Shown: positions 43,491 through 57,019 of the stretch, in pieces
How positions within the stretch are numbered: the stretch's first letter is position 1
How the letters are laid out: each line of letters starts with the position of its first letter
From: Moniliophthora roreri
Lineage: Eukaryota > Basidiomycota > Agaricomycetes > Agaricales > Marasmiaceae
NCBI GenBank assembly: GCA_001466705.2
Contig: LATX02000181.1
Span: 124,001 to 188,000 of the forward strand
DNA length: 64,000 nucleotides
Direction: 5' to 3'
Made by a program: the position numbers and the translations under genes
Notes under the pieces: model-generated
Database searches by the model: none
The model's input: only the letters and a program-made list of their open reading frames with translations
What the model was told of the DNA's origin: nothing

Positions 43491-45954
43491 CTTTCAGAAC
43501 CACAACATCCTTTCCAGAACTTGCATCAGCAAAATACAGAGGAAGTTGTAACTAAGTCTCTACCCATAGGATTGGTGACAATCCCCCATTAAGGTCACTG
43601 TCGATTATAGCTCCAACCATAATCAATCTCCAGCATAATATAGCGCCCGATACCCGGCACCAACAGTCTTGAGGATTGCAACGAGTTGTTGGGAATATAG
43701 TAGATTAAGGATAATAGAACAAGTAGTAAGAAATACGACTCGTACCATGTAGTATAGCAAATGATAGGGACTAGCACTAGTAACGGAGCTTATAACAAGT
43801 TTCAAGAGTTACGGTGGGTTATGGTGGGTTATAACCAGTTTCAAGTGCTATCACTACTTACAAGAGACTCAACTACTTACCAGGCTTCCAACTAAGAACA
43901 CATAATATATCAGATCTCAAGTATCAGAGCAAACTGTAGGGAACATAAGCAATACTATTCATCTACGCATACAAATAAGAGAATATGTATGAAGTGTCTA
44001 CTACTAAACAACCTTGCATGACTCAGTGAAAGATGATACAACCTAGCAAAGATCATTTGTGTACTTGTTCATTGAGAAGAGAAGTAAAAAGAGCTAACCT
44101 GGTGGGCATGACATTGTCTCATGAATCACTTTGGCAAAATACAAGTAGCTACAAGATAACTGTTAGTCAGATGACAATGGTAGAGGTGCATCACATACCA
44201 AAAATGTTGTGGAGACTTGAGACAGTGGCAGAAAAAATTGTCAGTTCTCAAGTTGACATTAGTCCCAGGAGTGGACTTACTAGATTATGTGCCTGAGCCC
44301 AGCAATCATTTATGGTGCCACTGTCAAGTGAGATGTATCAGTGCAAGTCATGCTGACTGACATGATGTATGACTGACCCTTGATGTGAGCAAACACAATA
44401 AAATGTGCAATTGTGTTGGCATTGCTTGATTAGCTGTGATACATGGGCTGTAGGTCAACTTGGAAGGGATTTACCAGGGTGAGGGGATCTAGGATAATGC
44501 TTGAATCTGGCATTCAGACATAGTGTATTTCTTTCAAGATCTATTGAGAGGAATGTCAGGCGAGGGCTGAACAATGCAGAGAAATGAGCATAAGAAGTTA
44601 ATTTGTTGTGTAGGAGTGTACCTCTCAGCCCATTATTCCAACATTCCTGCTCCCACTATTGTAATTGCTTGTTCTTGCTCTGAGTTGCCTGTATATAGAC
44701 TGAGAGTTAGTCAATGAAAAAAAAGTACCAGAATACTTACTAAAAAGATGCATTTGATGTGTCAGTGCACCAAAAAATGAGTCACATCCAGGTGTAAGAT
44801 GGATTTGAGGGTGGAAGTGACAAGGGAGGGCACAAGGGATGGGGAGATCATAGGGAGATGGTGGTGGAAGGGAAGAAAGAGAAGTCAGGGTGTTTGGTTT
44901 TCTGGGGCAGCCCTTATGTGAGAATTAAGAGTGTGCACAGACCAGTTTAGGGCCAGTCAGGGTTTAGGGTTTTGGACATATGGGTTGTGAGGGTGTCTTT
45001 TTGTCATCAAGGGTGTTGGAGGCATCAGGTACTTGAACAGTCTTGAGTGAGTGAAAGCTGGTCAAAAAGCAATGATGTGTCTTTCAATCAACTTCAAGGA
45101 GGCCAGGAGCTGGGTCTGATGCTCCAAATCTCAGATCCCATGTGACCAACTTTTCAGCAATGTTGACTGCCATCAACCAAGTTCCCATTGATATAATTAT
45201 AATGCATAATTGCTCAGATTTAAGTTGGAGTGTCAGTCTTGCAGTGTTTTTGGGCAAATCTGCTGGTAAATAGAGGTGTGTGGATCACTGAGATATAGGA
45301 TATGCTTCTGGTTTTAACTTACAGAACTTGATATATTCTGTAGGAACTGTTCTGAGACCTTGTAACAAGGGCTCAGGTGTTATATTTATCAGTGACTGTT
45401 CTGCAGGGTTATAACCTGTTGTGGCAGTTATGAGGGGTTATAACCTTCATTAATGGTCATGGGGGGTTATAACACATGTTGTATTCTCAAGGTACAGTAG
45501 TGGAGTATTATATACATGGTTACAACACTAACAGACTTATAGGCAACATGTAGCAGGTGTTGTTTCCTCTGCTAACCCACTATACCACTCTTCAGATTTT
45601 GCTGATGTGACTGCTTTGAATTGTGCATCTCAGTCAATAACTAAAGGTTACAAGTTGTGAGGGTGGTCAGGACCAAAATAGTGAAACAACTTTGTCAATA
45701 GTTGAGCAGTGTCAAACTGGTGGTGAGAATCCAGGCAGCTTGACTATGAGAAGAATAAGCAATCAAAGGGGGGGGTTGTACAAGGTGAAGTAGAAGGAGC
45801 TTGAAAATAAAGGAGAAGGACAGAGAGCAGAGAGTGGAGGGCAGAGGGTGGAGGTTGAATCCCAGTGAGAAATCATCTGATGGTATTCAATAGTATCTGT
45901 TGGTATAAGATGCCTCAAAATCCATCGGATACCAACAGATATCATCAGTAAGTT

Positions 45955-47707
45955 GCTAATTTGTCTAAGATAAGACTAGTGGAAAACTATCCAGAAGATA
46001 ACCTCCAAAAGTCTAACTCAGGTTGTTGTGCAAGTGTGGATCGGTGTGATCAGAGTTGCTGCACTTAGAATGCCAACAAAACTCTTAGCTAGGTTGATTC
46101 TCTCTTATTGAAGCAATCTACTTCAAGGTGTTCACCTCCAGAGGAGTATATATGGTTTTAAAAGGGTTTCTATCACAAACACACACACAAAACACAAAGA
46201 ACAGGGTGCACAAAGCACAAACACAAGAGCTACAGTCCCATACAAAGACTCAATAGCCAATATAGTCTGACCCTACAGAGTTCAAGACTTCCTTAAGACA
46301 ACTACAGCACACAGTGTACTGGAAAAGGTCCCAGACCAATTTCTACAAAGAGCTCAGCACAAGCACACCCCTTGCTAAGACTCTAAGTGTGTCACAACCT
46401 GATACCCAACACAGGCCACACTCCAAGTGCCCAAGGCTCCTTCTTGGTGTAAAGTGTCTCTTAGAAAAGTGCTATAACGCACTCAAGATGTTACTCTTAT
46501 CTCTTACGACACAAGTTCATTATCAGATGTCTATCTCTCTGGAGTCACTCAGAACCAATCTCCAGGGCCTGAAGTGAGGAAGCAAAACTGAAATGGCACA
46601 CAAATTTATACACCAAACAAACTCTTCATGTATTCACAATCAGAGAGGGCAGAGTTACTTGAGTATGTATGAATATCTAGCTGTCCTTTTATACAGTCCA
46701 TGGAATATATCTACAGAAAATTATAAATAATGTCTGATAATTTGAGAAATGATAAATGAGTGACTGAGATACTAAAAGAGGGAATATTCAGATGTCATGG
46801 AGTCTGGCCACTAGGGTATCTGACCATATCTGTGTGGGTATCTATGTTTCCAGGTGTTCTGGACTCTACAATTTGCATTTTCTCTTTTCTAAGTCGGGTA
46901 TCTATGAGTGGATGGCTGTATCTGTCCTGTTTCTTTACAGCATTTCCCTTTCTAGTATCTGCACATCGGCAGAGGTCTAGATGCCAAAGCTTCCAAGGTC
47001 AGAACATGCTGTTACTGTTCCTATCTCCTTTGACAATGCATGCTTGGTCTTATTTAGGACTTCTTATGTGTTAGATATTCTTTTTATGTCTCATTGTATC
47101 TGTCTGTAGGTAGTGGATGTCCTTCGGAAGTGATTTCCTTCTTTCTGAGATGACTTTGTATCTAGTTAGTTTATCTCATATTGTTTAGCTGCTGGTGAAC
47201 TCTTTATTAAGAGATTGCCTGCTTTGACTTTGATCCGTATATTGACTTTGGAGGAGGATCATTCTGTGATCATTCCTGTTCTAAGTTGTCCTTCTGTTTT
47301 GATGTCTCCTCTAAGTACCTCTGTACTGTTTGACTGCATGTTGCACCTTGCAGATGTCATAGAAAGGTAAAGTAGAAATTAAAATCCTATTGATAGCACT
47401 TTGAGAGCTTGGTTAACTAGCCAATGCATTCATTGGGCCATAGTTAGGTTCCCTACAGGTTTCGGCAGTGATCTGCTTTGGATCTGATACATAGATAAGT
47501 CAGAAAGTACAGCTTAGACACCTCTGTATAGTGTATCATATAGCTCTTCATACTTTTCAAGGTACTATAGCTTCTCTAAGGCAATGACTAGCAGACTGGG
47601 CTCACTCTAGTCCTTATTACCTGTTATCTCGTGTCATATTAAAGTGTTCCAGATCAAAAGTAATGTAAAATGAATAAAAGTGGGTCTTTCCTAGGTTTGA
47701 CATATTA
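45955..47707 (-). repeat. Dispersed repeat R, copy 1 (inverted)
   Basis: Its reverse complement matches copies at 48629-50076 and 55358-56757 almost throughout, including GACTAGAGTGAGCCCAGTCT, ATACACAGAGGT-like and CTCCAGAGGAGTATATATGG segments. It is the longest copy (about 1.75 kb) and includes a stretch missing from copy 2. One end reads TGCTAATTTGTCTAAGATAA; the other GGTTTGACATATTA. No reading frame survives. The family type is unknown; a non-coding or long-decayed transposon. Confidence 0.7.
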
Positions 47708-48628
47708 TTGCCACCTTTTCTGACAGTAACCAATGATATCTGATGATATCTGATGTTTTTGTGTAGAGTAGGTTTGAGCAGGTCTGTTACCAGCTTTTCG
47801 TCAGATACCATCAAATAGATGTAAGAAAATCTGATGTATTCTGATGACATACCCTAGATACATGAATTTTTAATCTACATAAAGTCCTTCTGTCACCATA
47901 AGCTAACCCTTTGCCCTATCCACCTCCAAACCCTCTGCCCTGACTGTCCCAACACCTGTGCCCCAATGCCTGTGCCACAATTCTGCCACAACCCTGCTCT
48001 GTCCATGTCTGTAGTTTGGTGTCTGTTAAGAATGGTGGTTGGTTGTTTATCCAGGTCAAGAGAGGTTCAAAACTTGCCTGAAATGAAGTAGGGTTCCCAT
48101 GTAGTTGTGTTGGTGTTCACTACAGTGTGAGGTGATTGGATATCTTGAGGCTGTTAATTATCATGTCAATAAAAGCAAGATGACTATGCTGCTTACTATG
48201 ATGAATCACCCAGATATGCTCAAAACCATTATTCCATCTACTTTTTCACATCCTTCCAACTGACTTGAGGTGATGTTTAAGAGCAACCTTGATCAAGAAT
48301 ACATCAGTAAGCTGAAGCTGGAAATGTGGAGAAGGGTGCACTGAGGGATACAGTGGTGGGTGGGTAGGGCATAGAGCATAGGGTTGAGGGGATGGTGGTG
48401 GTTGGGAAGAAAGAAGAGTCCAGCATCATGGGAAACAATGGGAAGGAAGTTCAAATATGAACAAAGTTTTGGGCTTGGGTCTTCTTTGACAAATGTGACC
48501 ACAATGACAACATAGAAACAAAGTCAGACACTGCTGGCATGTTATCTCTTTTTATATTCTCAAGGGTGAACAAACAATATGTGATGGTTCTATCAGAAGA
48601 ACATCAGATAGCATCAGAAATTTGGTGG

Positions 48629-50076
48629 TAATATGGCAAACCTAGAAAATACCCAATTTTATTCATTCTACATTACTTTTGAATCAGAACACTTTAATAT
48701 GACACAAGATAATGGGTAATAAGGACTAGAGTGAGCCCAGTCTGCTAGTCATTGCATTAGAGAAGCTACAGTGTGTTGGAAAGTACAAAGAGCTATATGA
48801 TATGCTATACAGAGGTGTCTAAGCTGTACATTCTGACTTATCTATGTATCAGATCTGAAGCAGATCCTTCCTGAAACCTGTAGGGAACCTAACTATGACC
48901 ATACAAACATGTTGGCTAGTTAACTGAGCTCTCTCAAAGTGCTATCAATGGGATTTTTCAATTTATTCACTTTTCTATAATATCTGCAAAGTGCAACATG
49001 CAGTCATACAGTACAGAGGTACTTAGAGAAGACATCAGAACAGAGAGACAACTTGGAAAGGAACAATCAGAATGATCAGACATTGTAATTCAATATGCAG
49101 ATCAGAATCAAAGCTGATGATCTCTTAATAAAGAGTTCTAATGTGGCACAAATAGATGAAATTACTTAACAAGGGGCAACACAACCTCAGAACAAGTGTA
49201 GCTACATGACTACAGATACAATGAGACATATAATTAATATCTAAGGAATGCAAAGTCCTAAGATCAAGAACAAATTATTAAAGGAGACAGGAACAGGAAC
49301 AGTATGTTCCAGCCTTGGAAGCTTTGAAACCTGGACATTGGTGGCTGTGTGGATGCTGGAAAAGAGAATGTGGAACAGATAGACTCATCCATCCATCCAG
49401 ACCCACCTAGAAAAGAGAAAAATCAAATATCTAAGAGTCCAGAACACCTGGAAAGTGGATACCTGTGCAGATATGATCAGATACCCTAATGGCCAGACTC
49501 CATGACATCTGAATATTCCCTCTTTTAGTATCTCAGTCACTCTTTTATTATTTCCTGAATTATTGGACATTATTTATATTTTCTTGTAGATATATTCCAT
49601 AGACTGTATATAAGGACAGCCAGATATTCATATATACTCGAGTAACTCTGCCCCCTCTGATTGTGAATACATGATGAGTTTGTTTGGTGTATAATTGCAT
49701 GTGCCATTTCAGTTTTGCTTCCTCACTTCAGGCCTTGGAGATTGGTCCTAAGTGACTCCAGAGAGATAGAAATCTGATAATGAAATTGCGTTGTAAGAGA
49801 CAAAGAATAATATCTTTAGTGCACTGTGTTCTTGTGTGTGTGTTTGTGTGTTTGGATATAAACCCTTTTAAAACCCATATATACTCCTCTGGAGGTGAAC
49901 ACTTTGAAGTAGATTGCTTCAATAAGAGAGAATCAACCTAGCTAAGAGTTTTGTTGGCATTCTAAGTGCAGCAACTCTGATCATGTTGATCCACACTTGC
50001 ACAACAACCTGAGTTAGACTTTTGGAGGTTATCTTTTGGGTAGTTTTCCATTAGTCTTATCTTAGACAAATTAGCA
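48629..50076 (+). repeat. Dispersed repeat R, copy 2 (internal deletion)
   Basis: It starts TAATATGGCAAACCTAG and ends ACAAATTAGCA, as in the other copies. Around 49810-49830 it jumps from AGAGACAAAGAATAATATC to the CACTGTGTTCTTGTGTGTG part, skipping roughly 300 bp present in copy 1. Together with copy 1 it forms an inverted pair around a 0.9-kb spacer. Confidence 0.7.
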
Positions 50077-50436
50077 GTGAAGATGCTCAAAAACCTATGC
50101 CTCTACTATGAAAGCACAAGGCCTGTGGTGCCAGAATACTCCTGAAAAAAGTATATATAAGTTCTTGATTCTCAGTTTTGTTTGCAAGTTGGTTCAGCAT
50201 GGTTCACTGTTACTGCAATGTCAAGAATAATTCTCAATGTCTCGCTCAGTAGTTCAGAGATGATTGCCTTCAAAACAACTTCTCAGATCAAGAATGAGTG
50301 TTTGTTTTGTATAATATTTATTGGTTTTGTGGTTTTATTAATCACTTCAAAAGCAAATACTGGTATAGATTTTGACCAGAAACTGCCCAAAGAATAAACT
50401 TCTTCTAAGTGAGAACAAAGGCACCTCTTGTACCTG

Positions 50437-52324
50437 AATATAGCCCTCTTACCTATGTTCTGCAATGATTCTCAAGAGGACAAATCTTCTAGACACTGCT
50501 AGCCTGAAACCCTCTCTGATTCACATTGAAACACCAGACTATACTGATGTACATCAGCTACCCTCTTAGTAGACTGATACAATGTTTCTCTTATCAGAAA
50601 ACATGCCTCTTGCATTAAAAACTAAGCTCTTCCTAGCTTTTATTTATATTTCTAGTTTGGGTTACAATTTCAGGTCTCAACTAGCCTGCACCTCTTGCAC
50701 AACTAAATAAGCTAGGGCCTGAAGTGGTTGAAAAATACTGATTGCCAGTAGCTCTTCTATCTGAACAACAATGTCATACACTCTGGTAATTGGTGGGCAG
50801 TATCTCTCCTGCCTTCCACCTACAAAACACGTCCCCTTATATACTCTACAACATAAATAATCTAATATATCTGTCACACATACAAATAAAACTGAGTTGG
50901 GTGCTAAATATTATATAAACTGAGCTGTGTTTGGTAATTTCTCTGTCACAGTGTTCAATTGTAGTCAGGCTTTGTAGCCATAAACTCTTTTATTCTTTTT
51001 CTATAATGATTGTGCAGTCTCCTGACACTAACTGTTTGCAATTTTCTCTATCAAATGGCTCTCCTTCCAACTCCATTTGAGAATATTATACTTCCATGCT
51101 GCTCCGCATGGTTCCTTCCTTCTCTGTCTACTATCATCTGCTCTATGGACACATAATATGCTTCCATCTCTATGTTTAAAGTGTATGTGTAAGCTCAGCC
51201 ATGCTGGTTTCTCGTCATACAGCTTTGTCTTCCATTTTTCTGTGATACAGGCACCCTTCTAGTAGCTGACCATCTATTTCATTCCCCTAATTTGATATTT
51301 GGTATCTTGAGTATCTCTTGCTGATAATTTGTCATCCTCTATTTCATATCCATTTCTCAATAATATTCTTGTTTGTGTATCATTGAAGGCCTTTATTCTT
51401 CCTTTAAGAGGGGTGTGGATTGAAAATATTGTTAAAAGTGAAAATATTTCCTTTGGTATGCTTTCAATAGAGAATTATTATGTGGTGTGGTTCTGTACAG
51501 GTTTTGGGATGCTCCTCTGTGTTCAGATTTGCTGTTTATTTTCATACTAGCAGTGGTCAGGTACCCTTGTATGGCCTACCATCAACTATTACTCTGCTAA
51601 TATTTTGTATCCTTCTCTACTACTCGCTTTGACTAGCTGCTCAGGGCTCACATTAGTCCTCAATTCCCTTATATATTTCATTTTCAACCATAAAAAGTGC
51701 AAAATGTTCTCTATTTGCATGTGAAACAAAAAGATAAAAGTTATGCATATCAGCAGTGAACTACAAAAACATCAGAATCCATTGGATACCATTGGATACC
51801 ATCAGAGCATCTCTCACTGGGGTTGAATCTGCACAATCAAGTCATATATAGCAGAATGCATGCTATTCCCATGGGTAAACTCTTTCCTTTCCAACCATTA
51901 CTGCTTCACAGTCCAGGCCTGCCTTGATTCTAACCTGCCCTCCAATTTGTCTCCTGCTCTTCTTGTCCCATGGTATGATCATGAAAGTATCCAAAGGTAA
52001 TGAATAATAGCAATGGCTCAATACAGGGTAAAGAGTATGCCTTGTTACATGTGTGCTCGCTAGCAGCTGATGGTGATATTTTTATGATTTGATACTTATG
52101 AGAATGTAGACTGCAAGGGACAGTATGTGAGCAACAGCTATGTCAAGCATGTGATACTGATTCCTTCTCTTCAGTCTCCATTGTGGATCCCTCTGGTGTA
52201 TGATAGAAAACATTAGCAAAGGAAGGTTATTCTGTGGTGCATTGGGCTCATTCTAATTTTTTGTAGTAAGATGCTAAATGGTGTTATGATTAGGCAGAAG
52301 TAATGAGCCATATGAGAGGGATAC
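50437..52324 (+). repeat. 1.9-kb direct repeat, first copy (ends at an assembly n)
   Basis: It is repeated without visible change at 52326-54213 (constant offset of 1889). The first copy ends exactly at the n at 52325 and the second begins directly after it. This is the pattern of two contig ends that overlap but were not merged, so it may exist once in the genome. Inside are no genes; a TCTGATGGTATCCAATGG-type motif lies near 51780-51810. Confidence 0.9.
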
Positions 52325-52325
52325 N
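52325..52325. other. Assembly gap marker (n)
   Basis: A single n marks a join between contigs; the true distance is unknown and may be negative (overlap). Confidence 0.9.
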
Positions 52326-54213
52326 AATATAGCCCTCTTACCTATGTTCTGCAATGATTCTCAAGAGGACAAATCTTCTAGACACTGCTAGCCTGAAACC
52401 CTCTCTGATTCACATTGAAACACCAGACTATACTGATGTACATCAGCTACCCTCTTAGTAGACTGATACAATGTTTCTCTTATCAGAAAACATGCCTCTT
52501 GCATTAAAAACTAAGCTCTTCCTAGCTTTTATTTATATTTCTAGTTTGGGTTACAATTTCAGGTCTCAACTAGCCTGCACCTCTTGCACAACTAAATAAG
52601 CTAGGGCCTGAAGTGGTTGAAAAATACTGATTGCCAGTAGCTCTTCTATCTGAACAACAATGTCATACACTCTGGTAATTGGTGGGCAGTATCTCTCCTG
52701 CCTTCCACCTACAAAACACGTCCCCTTATATACTCTACAACATAAATAATCTAATATATCTGTCACACATACAAATAAAACTGAGTTGGGTGCTAAATAT
52801 TATATAAACTGAGCTGTGTTTGGTAATTTCTCTGTCACAGTGTTCAATTGTAGTCAGGCTTTGTAGCCATAAACTCTTTTATTCTTTTTCTATAATGATT
52901 GTGCAGTCTCCTGACACTAACTGTTTGCAATTTTCTCTATCAAATGGCTCTCCTTCCAACTCCATTTGAGAATATTATACTTCCATGCTGCTCCGCATGG
53001 TTCCTTCCTTCTCTGTCTACTATCATCTGCTCTATGGACACATAATATGCTTCCATCTCTATGTTTAAAGTGTATGTGTAAGCTCAGCCATGCTGGTTTC
53101 TCGTCATACAGCTTTGTCTTCCATTTTTCTGTGATACAGGCACCCTTCTAGTAGCTGACCATCTATTTCATTCCCCTAATTTGATATTTGGTATCTTGAG
53201 TATCTCTTGCTGATAATTTGTCATCCTCTATTTCATATCCATTTCTCAATAATATTCTTGTTTGTGTATCATTGAAGGCCTTTATTCTTCCTTTAAGAGG
53301 GGTGTGGATTGAAAATATTGTTAAAAGTGAAAATATTTCCTTTGGTATGCTTTCAATAGAGAATTATTATGTGGTGTGGTTCTGTACAGGTTTTGGGATG
53401 CTCCTCTGTGTTCAGATTTGCTGTTTATTTTCATACTAGCAGTGGTCAGGTACCCTTGTATGGCCTACCATCAACTATTACTCTGCTAATATTTTGTATC
53501 CTTCTCTACTACTCGCTTTGACTAGCTGCTCAGGGCTCACATTAGTCCTCAATTCCCTTATATATTTCATTTTCAACCATAAAAAGTGCAAAATGTTCTC
53601 TATTTGCATGTGAAACAAAAAGATAAAAGTTATGCATATCAGCAGTGAACTACAAAAACATCAGAATCCATTGGATACCATTGGATACCATCAGAGCATC
53701 TCTCACTGGGGTTGAATCTGCACAATCAAGTCATATATAGCAGAATGCATGCTATTCCCATGGGTAAACTCTTTCCTTTCCAACCATTACTGCTTCACAG
53801 TCCAGGCCTGCCTTGATTCTAACCTGCCCTCCAATTTGTCTCCTGCTCTTCTTGTCCCATGGTATGATCATGAAAGTATCCAAAGGTAATGAATAATAGC
53901 AATGGCTCAATACAGGGTAAAGAGTATGCCTTGTTACATGTGTGCTCGCTAGCAGCTGATGGTGATATTTTTATGATTTGATACTTATGAGAATGTAGAC
54001 TGCAAGGGACAGTATGTGAGCAACAGCTATGTCAAGCATGTGATACTGATTCCTTCTCTTCAGTCTCCATTGTGGATCCCTCTGGTGTATGATAGAAAAC
54101 ATTAGCAAAGGAAGGTTATTCTGTGGTGCATTGGGCTCATTCTAATTTTTTGTAGTAAGATGCTAAATGGTGTTATGATTAGGCAGAAGTAATGAGCCAT
54201 ATGAGAGGGATAC
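52326..54213 (+). repeat. 1.9-kb direct repeat, second copy
   Basis: Identical by eye to 50437-52324, starting immediately after the n and continuing past the point where the first copy is cut. See the first copy for interpretation. Confidence 0.9.
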
Positions 54214-55357
54214 TACACAAAGTACAGGTCAATAACATCTACTAGCTCTTATGGCATACTCTTTCCTCCAACAACTTGCTTTCCAGTAGTGGGACCATCA
54301 AAATGACAGTGCAGGAGACGTGATTTGAGTGGCAGTGGGCAGTGTTGGAAGGGTATACAATGGCAATGACTGGAGGAGGAGGGGGAGCCAGAGCTGGGAA
54401 AGTAGTTGTACATACCCAAGCTAAAGTACCCCAATGTAAGCTAAAGCTACTTGACTCTAAGAATAATGAGAAGCATGAGAAAGCACCTGTTGCTTTCCAA
54501 GGAGATATTAGCTTAGACACCTTTCTAAGCCATTTTTTCCTTCAAAAGCCACCAAAGCAAAATCAACCATTTTGCTAATATATGGTAACAGCTGTCAACT
54601 TGATGGTAATTTGATGGTAATCAGCAGATCGTCTCCATACTGTATTATAGTTAGTCTGAACCTTTGACAGTATGAGACAGTAGTACAGATGGCCATATAT
54701 GGTGATATGGTGTGTATGGTGGAAAAAATAATAGGTGTAAGCTCAGTGTGCCTAGTGTTCATACATGGTAGTGATTTAGTTGGAGGGGGTGATGGTAAAT
54801 GTATGTGGTTTGCTTGCAGATAAGGTTGATTTTGAGTGTCCTTTGAGGCATATAATCCACATGATATTAAGTAGCATAGATCCCATGGTCAGAAGTTCAT
54901 GTGAGAATGCATGAATTTTTGGCCTGAAGAAGGCTTCATAATTAGTATATATAGTGTATGCAGCATGTCAAGATAGACTAAGGATGAGATTGCACCTTTC
55001 AGAGTTGAGAGTATTAGCAGCAGAAATCCTTTTTGTAGATACAAGCAACAGATTCCTTTAGCATAGTGGTAGCAGTTGATCACAGAGATCAGATGACAAG
55101 ATGAGAGGGAGGAACTGAACTAGTGATTGCAGTGTCTGCTGACTGCTTAAGTACATGGAGGCAACAAAGTAAAGGATATAACAAGTAAGTAGAAAGGAAG
55201 AGAGAAATAGAGATGTATCATGTGGTGTTTTGTATGTATCTGTTGATGGTAACTGGGTAGTCCATATGTGCAAGTCCATCTATGGTTCCTGGGTATTTCC
55301 ACAAATTAGTGGGCATGATCTGACTGGATGATGCCAGCCAATTTGTGGGAAAAGCAC

Positions 55358-56757
55358 TAATATGGCAAACCTAGAAAAGACCCAATTTTATTCAATTTAC
55401 ATTACTTTTGAATCAGAACACTTTGATATGACAGAAGATAATGGGTAATAAGGACTAGAGTGAGCCCAGTCTGCTAGTCATTGCATTAGAGAAGCTACAG
55501 TGTGTTGGAAAGTACAAAGAGCTATATGATATGCTATACAGAGGTGTCTAAGCTGTACATTCTGACTTATCTATGTATCAGATCTGAAGCAGATCACTCC
55601 CAAAACCTGTAGGGAACCTAACTATGACCATATGAACATGTTGACTAGTTAACTGAGCTCTCTCAAAGTGCTATCAATGGGAATTTTCAATTTATTCACT
55701 TTTCTATGACATCTGCAAAGCAAAAAGTGCAGTCATACAGTACAGAGGTACTTAAAGAAGACATCAGAACAGAGAGATGACTTGGAAAGAAACAATCAGA
55801 GAATGATCAGACATTGGAATATGCAGATCAGAATCAAAGCAGATTATCTCTTAATAAAGAGTTCTAATGTGGTGCAAATAGATGAAATTACTTAACAAGG
55901 AGTAACACAACCTCAGAACAAGTGTAGCTATATGACTATAGATACAATGAGACATAATTGATATTTAAGGAATGTGAAGTCCTAGATAAGATCAAGAACA
56001 AATTATCAAAGGAGACAGGAACAGGAACAGTATGTTCCAGCCTTGGAAGCTTTGAAACCCAGACATCAGCAGCTGTGCAGATGCTGGAAAAGAGAATGTG
56101 GAACAGATGGACTCATCCATCAATCCAGACCCATCTAGAAAAGAGAAAAATTAGATATCTAAGAGTCCAGAACACCTGGAAAGCAGATACCTGTGCAGAT
56201 ATGATTGGGTACCCTAATGGCCAGACTCTGTAACATCTGAATATTCCCTCTTTTGGCATCTCAGTCACTCTTTTATTATTTCCTGAATTATCAGACATTA
56301 TTTATATTTTCTTGTAGATATGTTCCATAGACTGTATATAAGGACAGCCAGATATTCATATATACTCAAGTAACTCTCCCCCCTTCTGATTGTGAATACA
56401 TGATGAGTTTGTTTGGTATATAATTGCATGTGCCATTTCAGTTTTGCTTCCTCACTTCAGGCTCTGGAGATTGGTCCTGAGTGACTCCAGAGAGATAGAA
56501 ATCTGATAACGAACTTGCATTGTAAGAGACAAGAAATAACATCTTGAGTGCCTCATAGCACTTTTCTAAGAGATAACTTTACACCAAAAGTTCTGGTGGC
56601 TTTTGAAGTGTGGCCTGTGTTGGGTATCAGGTTGTGACACACTTAGAGTCTTAACAAAGGAATTGGGCCTGTGATTAAGCTCTTTGTAGAAACTGGTCTA
56701 GGACCTTTTCCAGTACACTATGTACTGTAGTTGTCTTAAAGAAGTCTTGAACTTCAT
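55358..56757 (+). repeat. Dispersed repeat R, copy 3 (truncated)
   Basis: It is the same repeat in plus orientation, starting TAATATGGCAAACCTAG. It keeps the segment that copy 2 lacks and stops inside the element at about 56757, where the repeat T (GCATCACCAAAACTGACAAG) begins; this indicates an insertion or rearrangement at that point. Confidence 0.7.
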
Positions 56758-57018
56758 AGCATCACCAAAACTGACAAGAGGTTATAACACTTATGGAACA
56801 GTAAGTAACACAATACATACCTTATACAATGGCATATAATTATTATGCCCTTTATAACAAGGCTACATGGTGTTGTAAGACTTGCAACACAAGGCAGCAC
56901 ATTACAGGGATTGCAATGAGTTGTAGCTGTTATGTCATGTTATGAGCATTATATCATGTTACAGGCAATATATCATGTTACAGGCAATATATCATGTTAC
57001 AGGCAATATATCATGTTA
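56758..57018 (+). repeat. Dispersed repeat T, copy 1, with 19-bp tandem units
   Basis: It begins GCATCACCAAAACTGACAAG and matches 59061-59340 with only scattered transitions. Its right end carries tandem 19-bp units ATCATGTTACAGGCAATAT (about 3.5 copies, 56952-57018) that run into the n at 57019. Confidence 0.75.
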
Positions 57019-57019
57019 N
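57019..57019. other. Assembly gap marker (n) inside a tandem repeat
   Basis: The single n lies at the end of the 19-bp tandem array, a typical place for an assembly to break. Sequence on its right has normal CpG content and starts inside a gene. Confidence 0.9.

Larger units (their letters stand above)
43600..57018. other. CpG-depleted, AT-rich repeat block
   Basis: C and G are common here but the dinucleotide CG is rare, often absent from several hundred bases at a time, whereas TG and CA are abundant. The change from normal sequence is sharp at about 43,790 on the left and ends at the gap at 57019 on the right. No protein family is recognisable in any frame. The block is built of dispersed and inverted repeats listed separately. 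The pattern is what long-term CpG methylation with deamination leaves on silenced transposons in basidiomycetes. Confidence 0.75.

Noticed and set aside
50677..51550. Frames duplicated at 52566-53439
   Set aside because: They lie within the 1.9-kb repeat flanking the n; no motifs, AT-rich chance frames.
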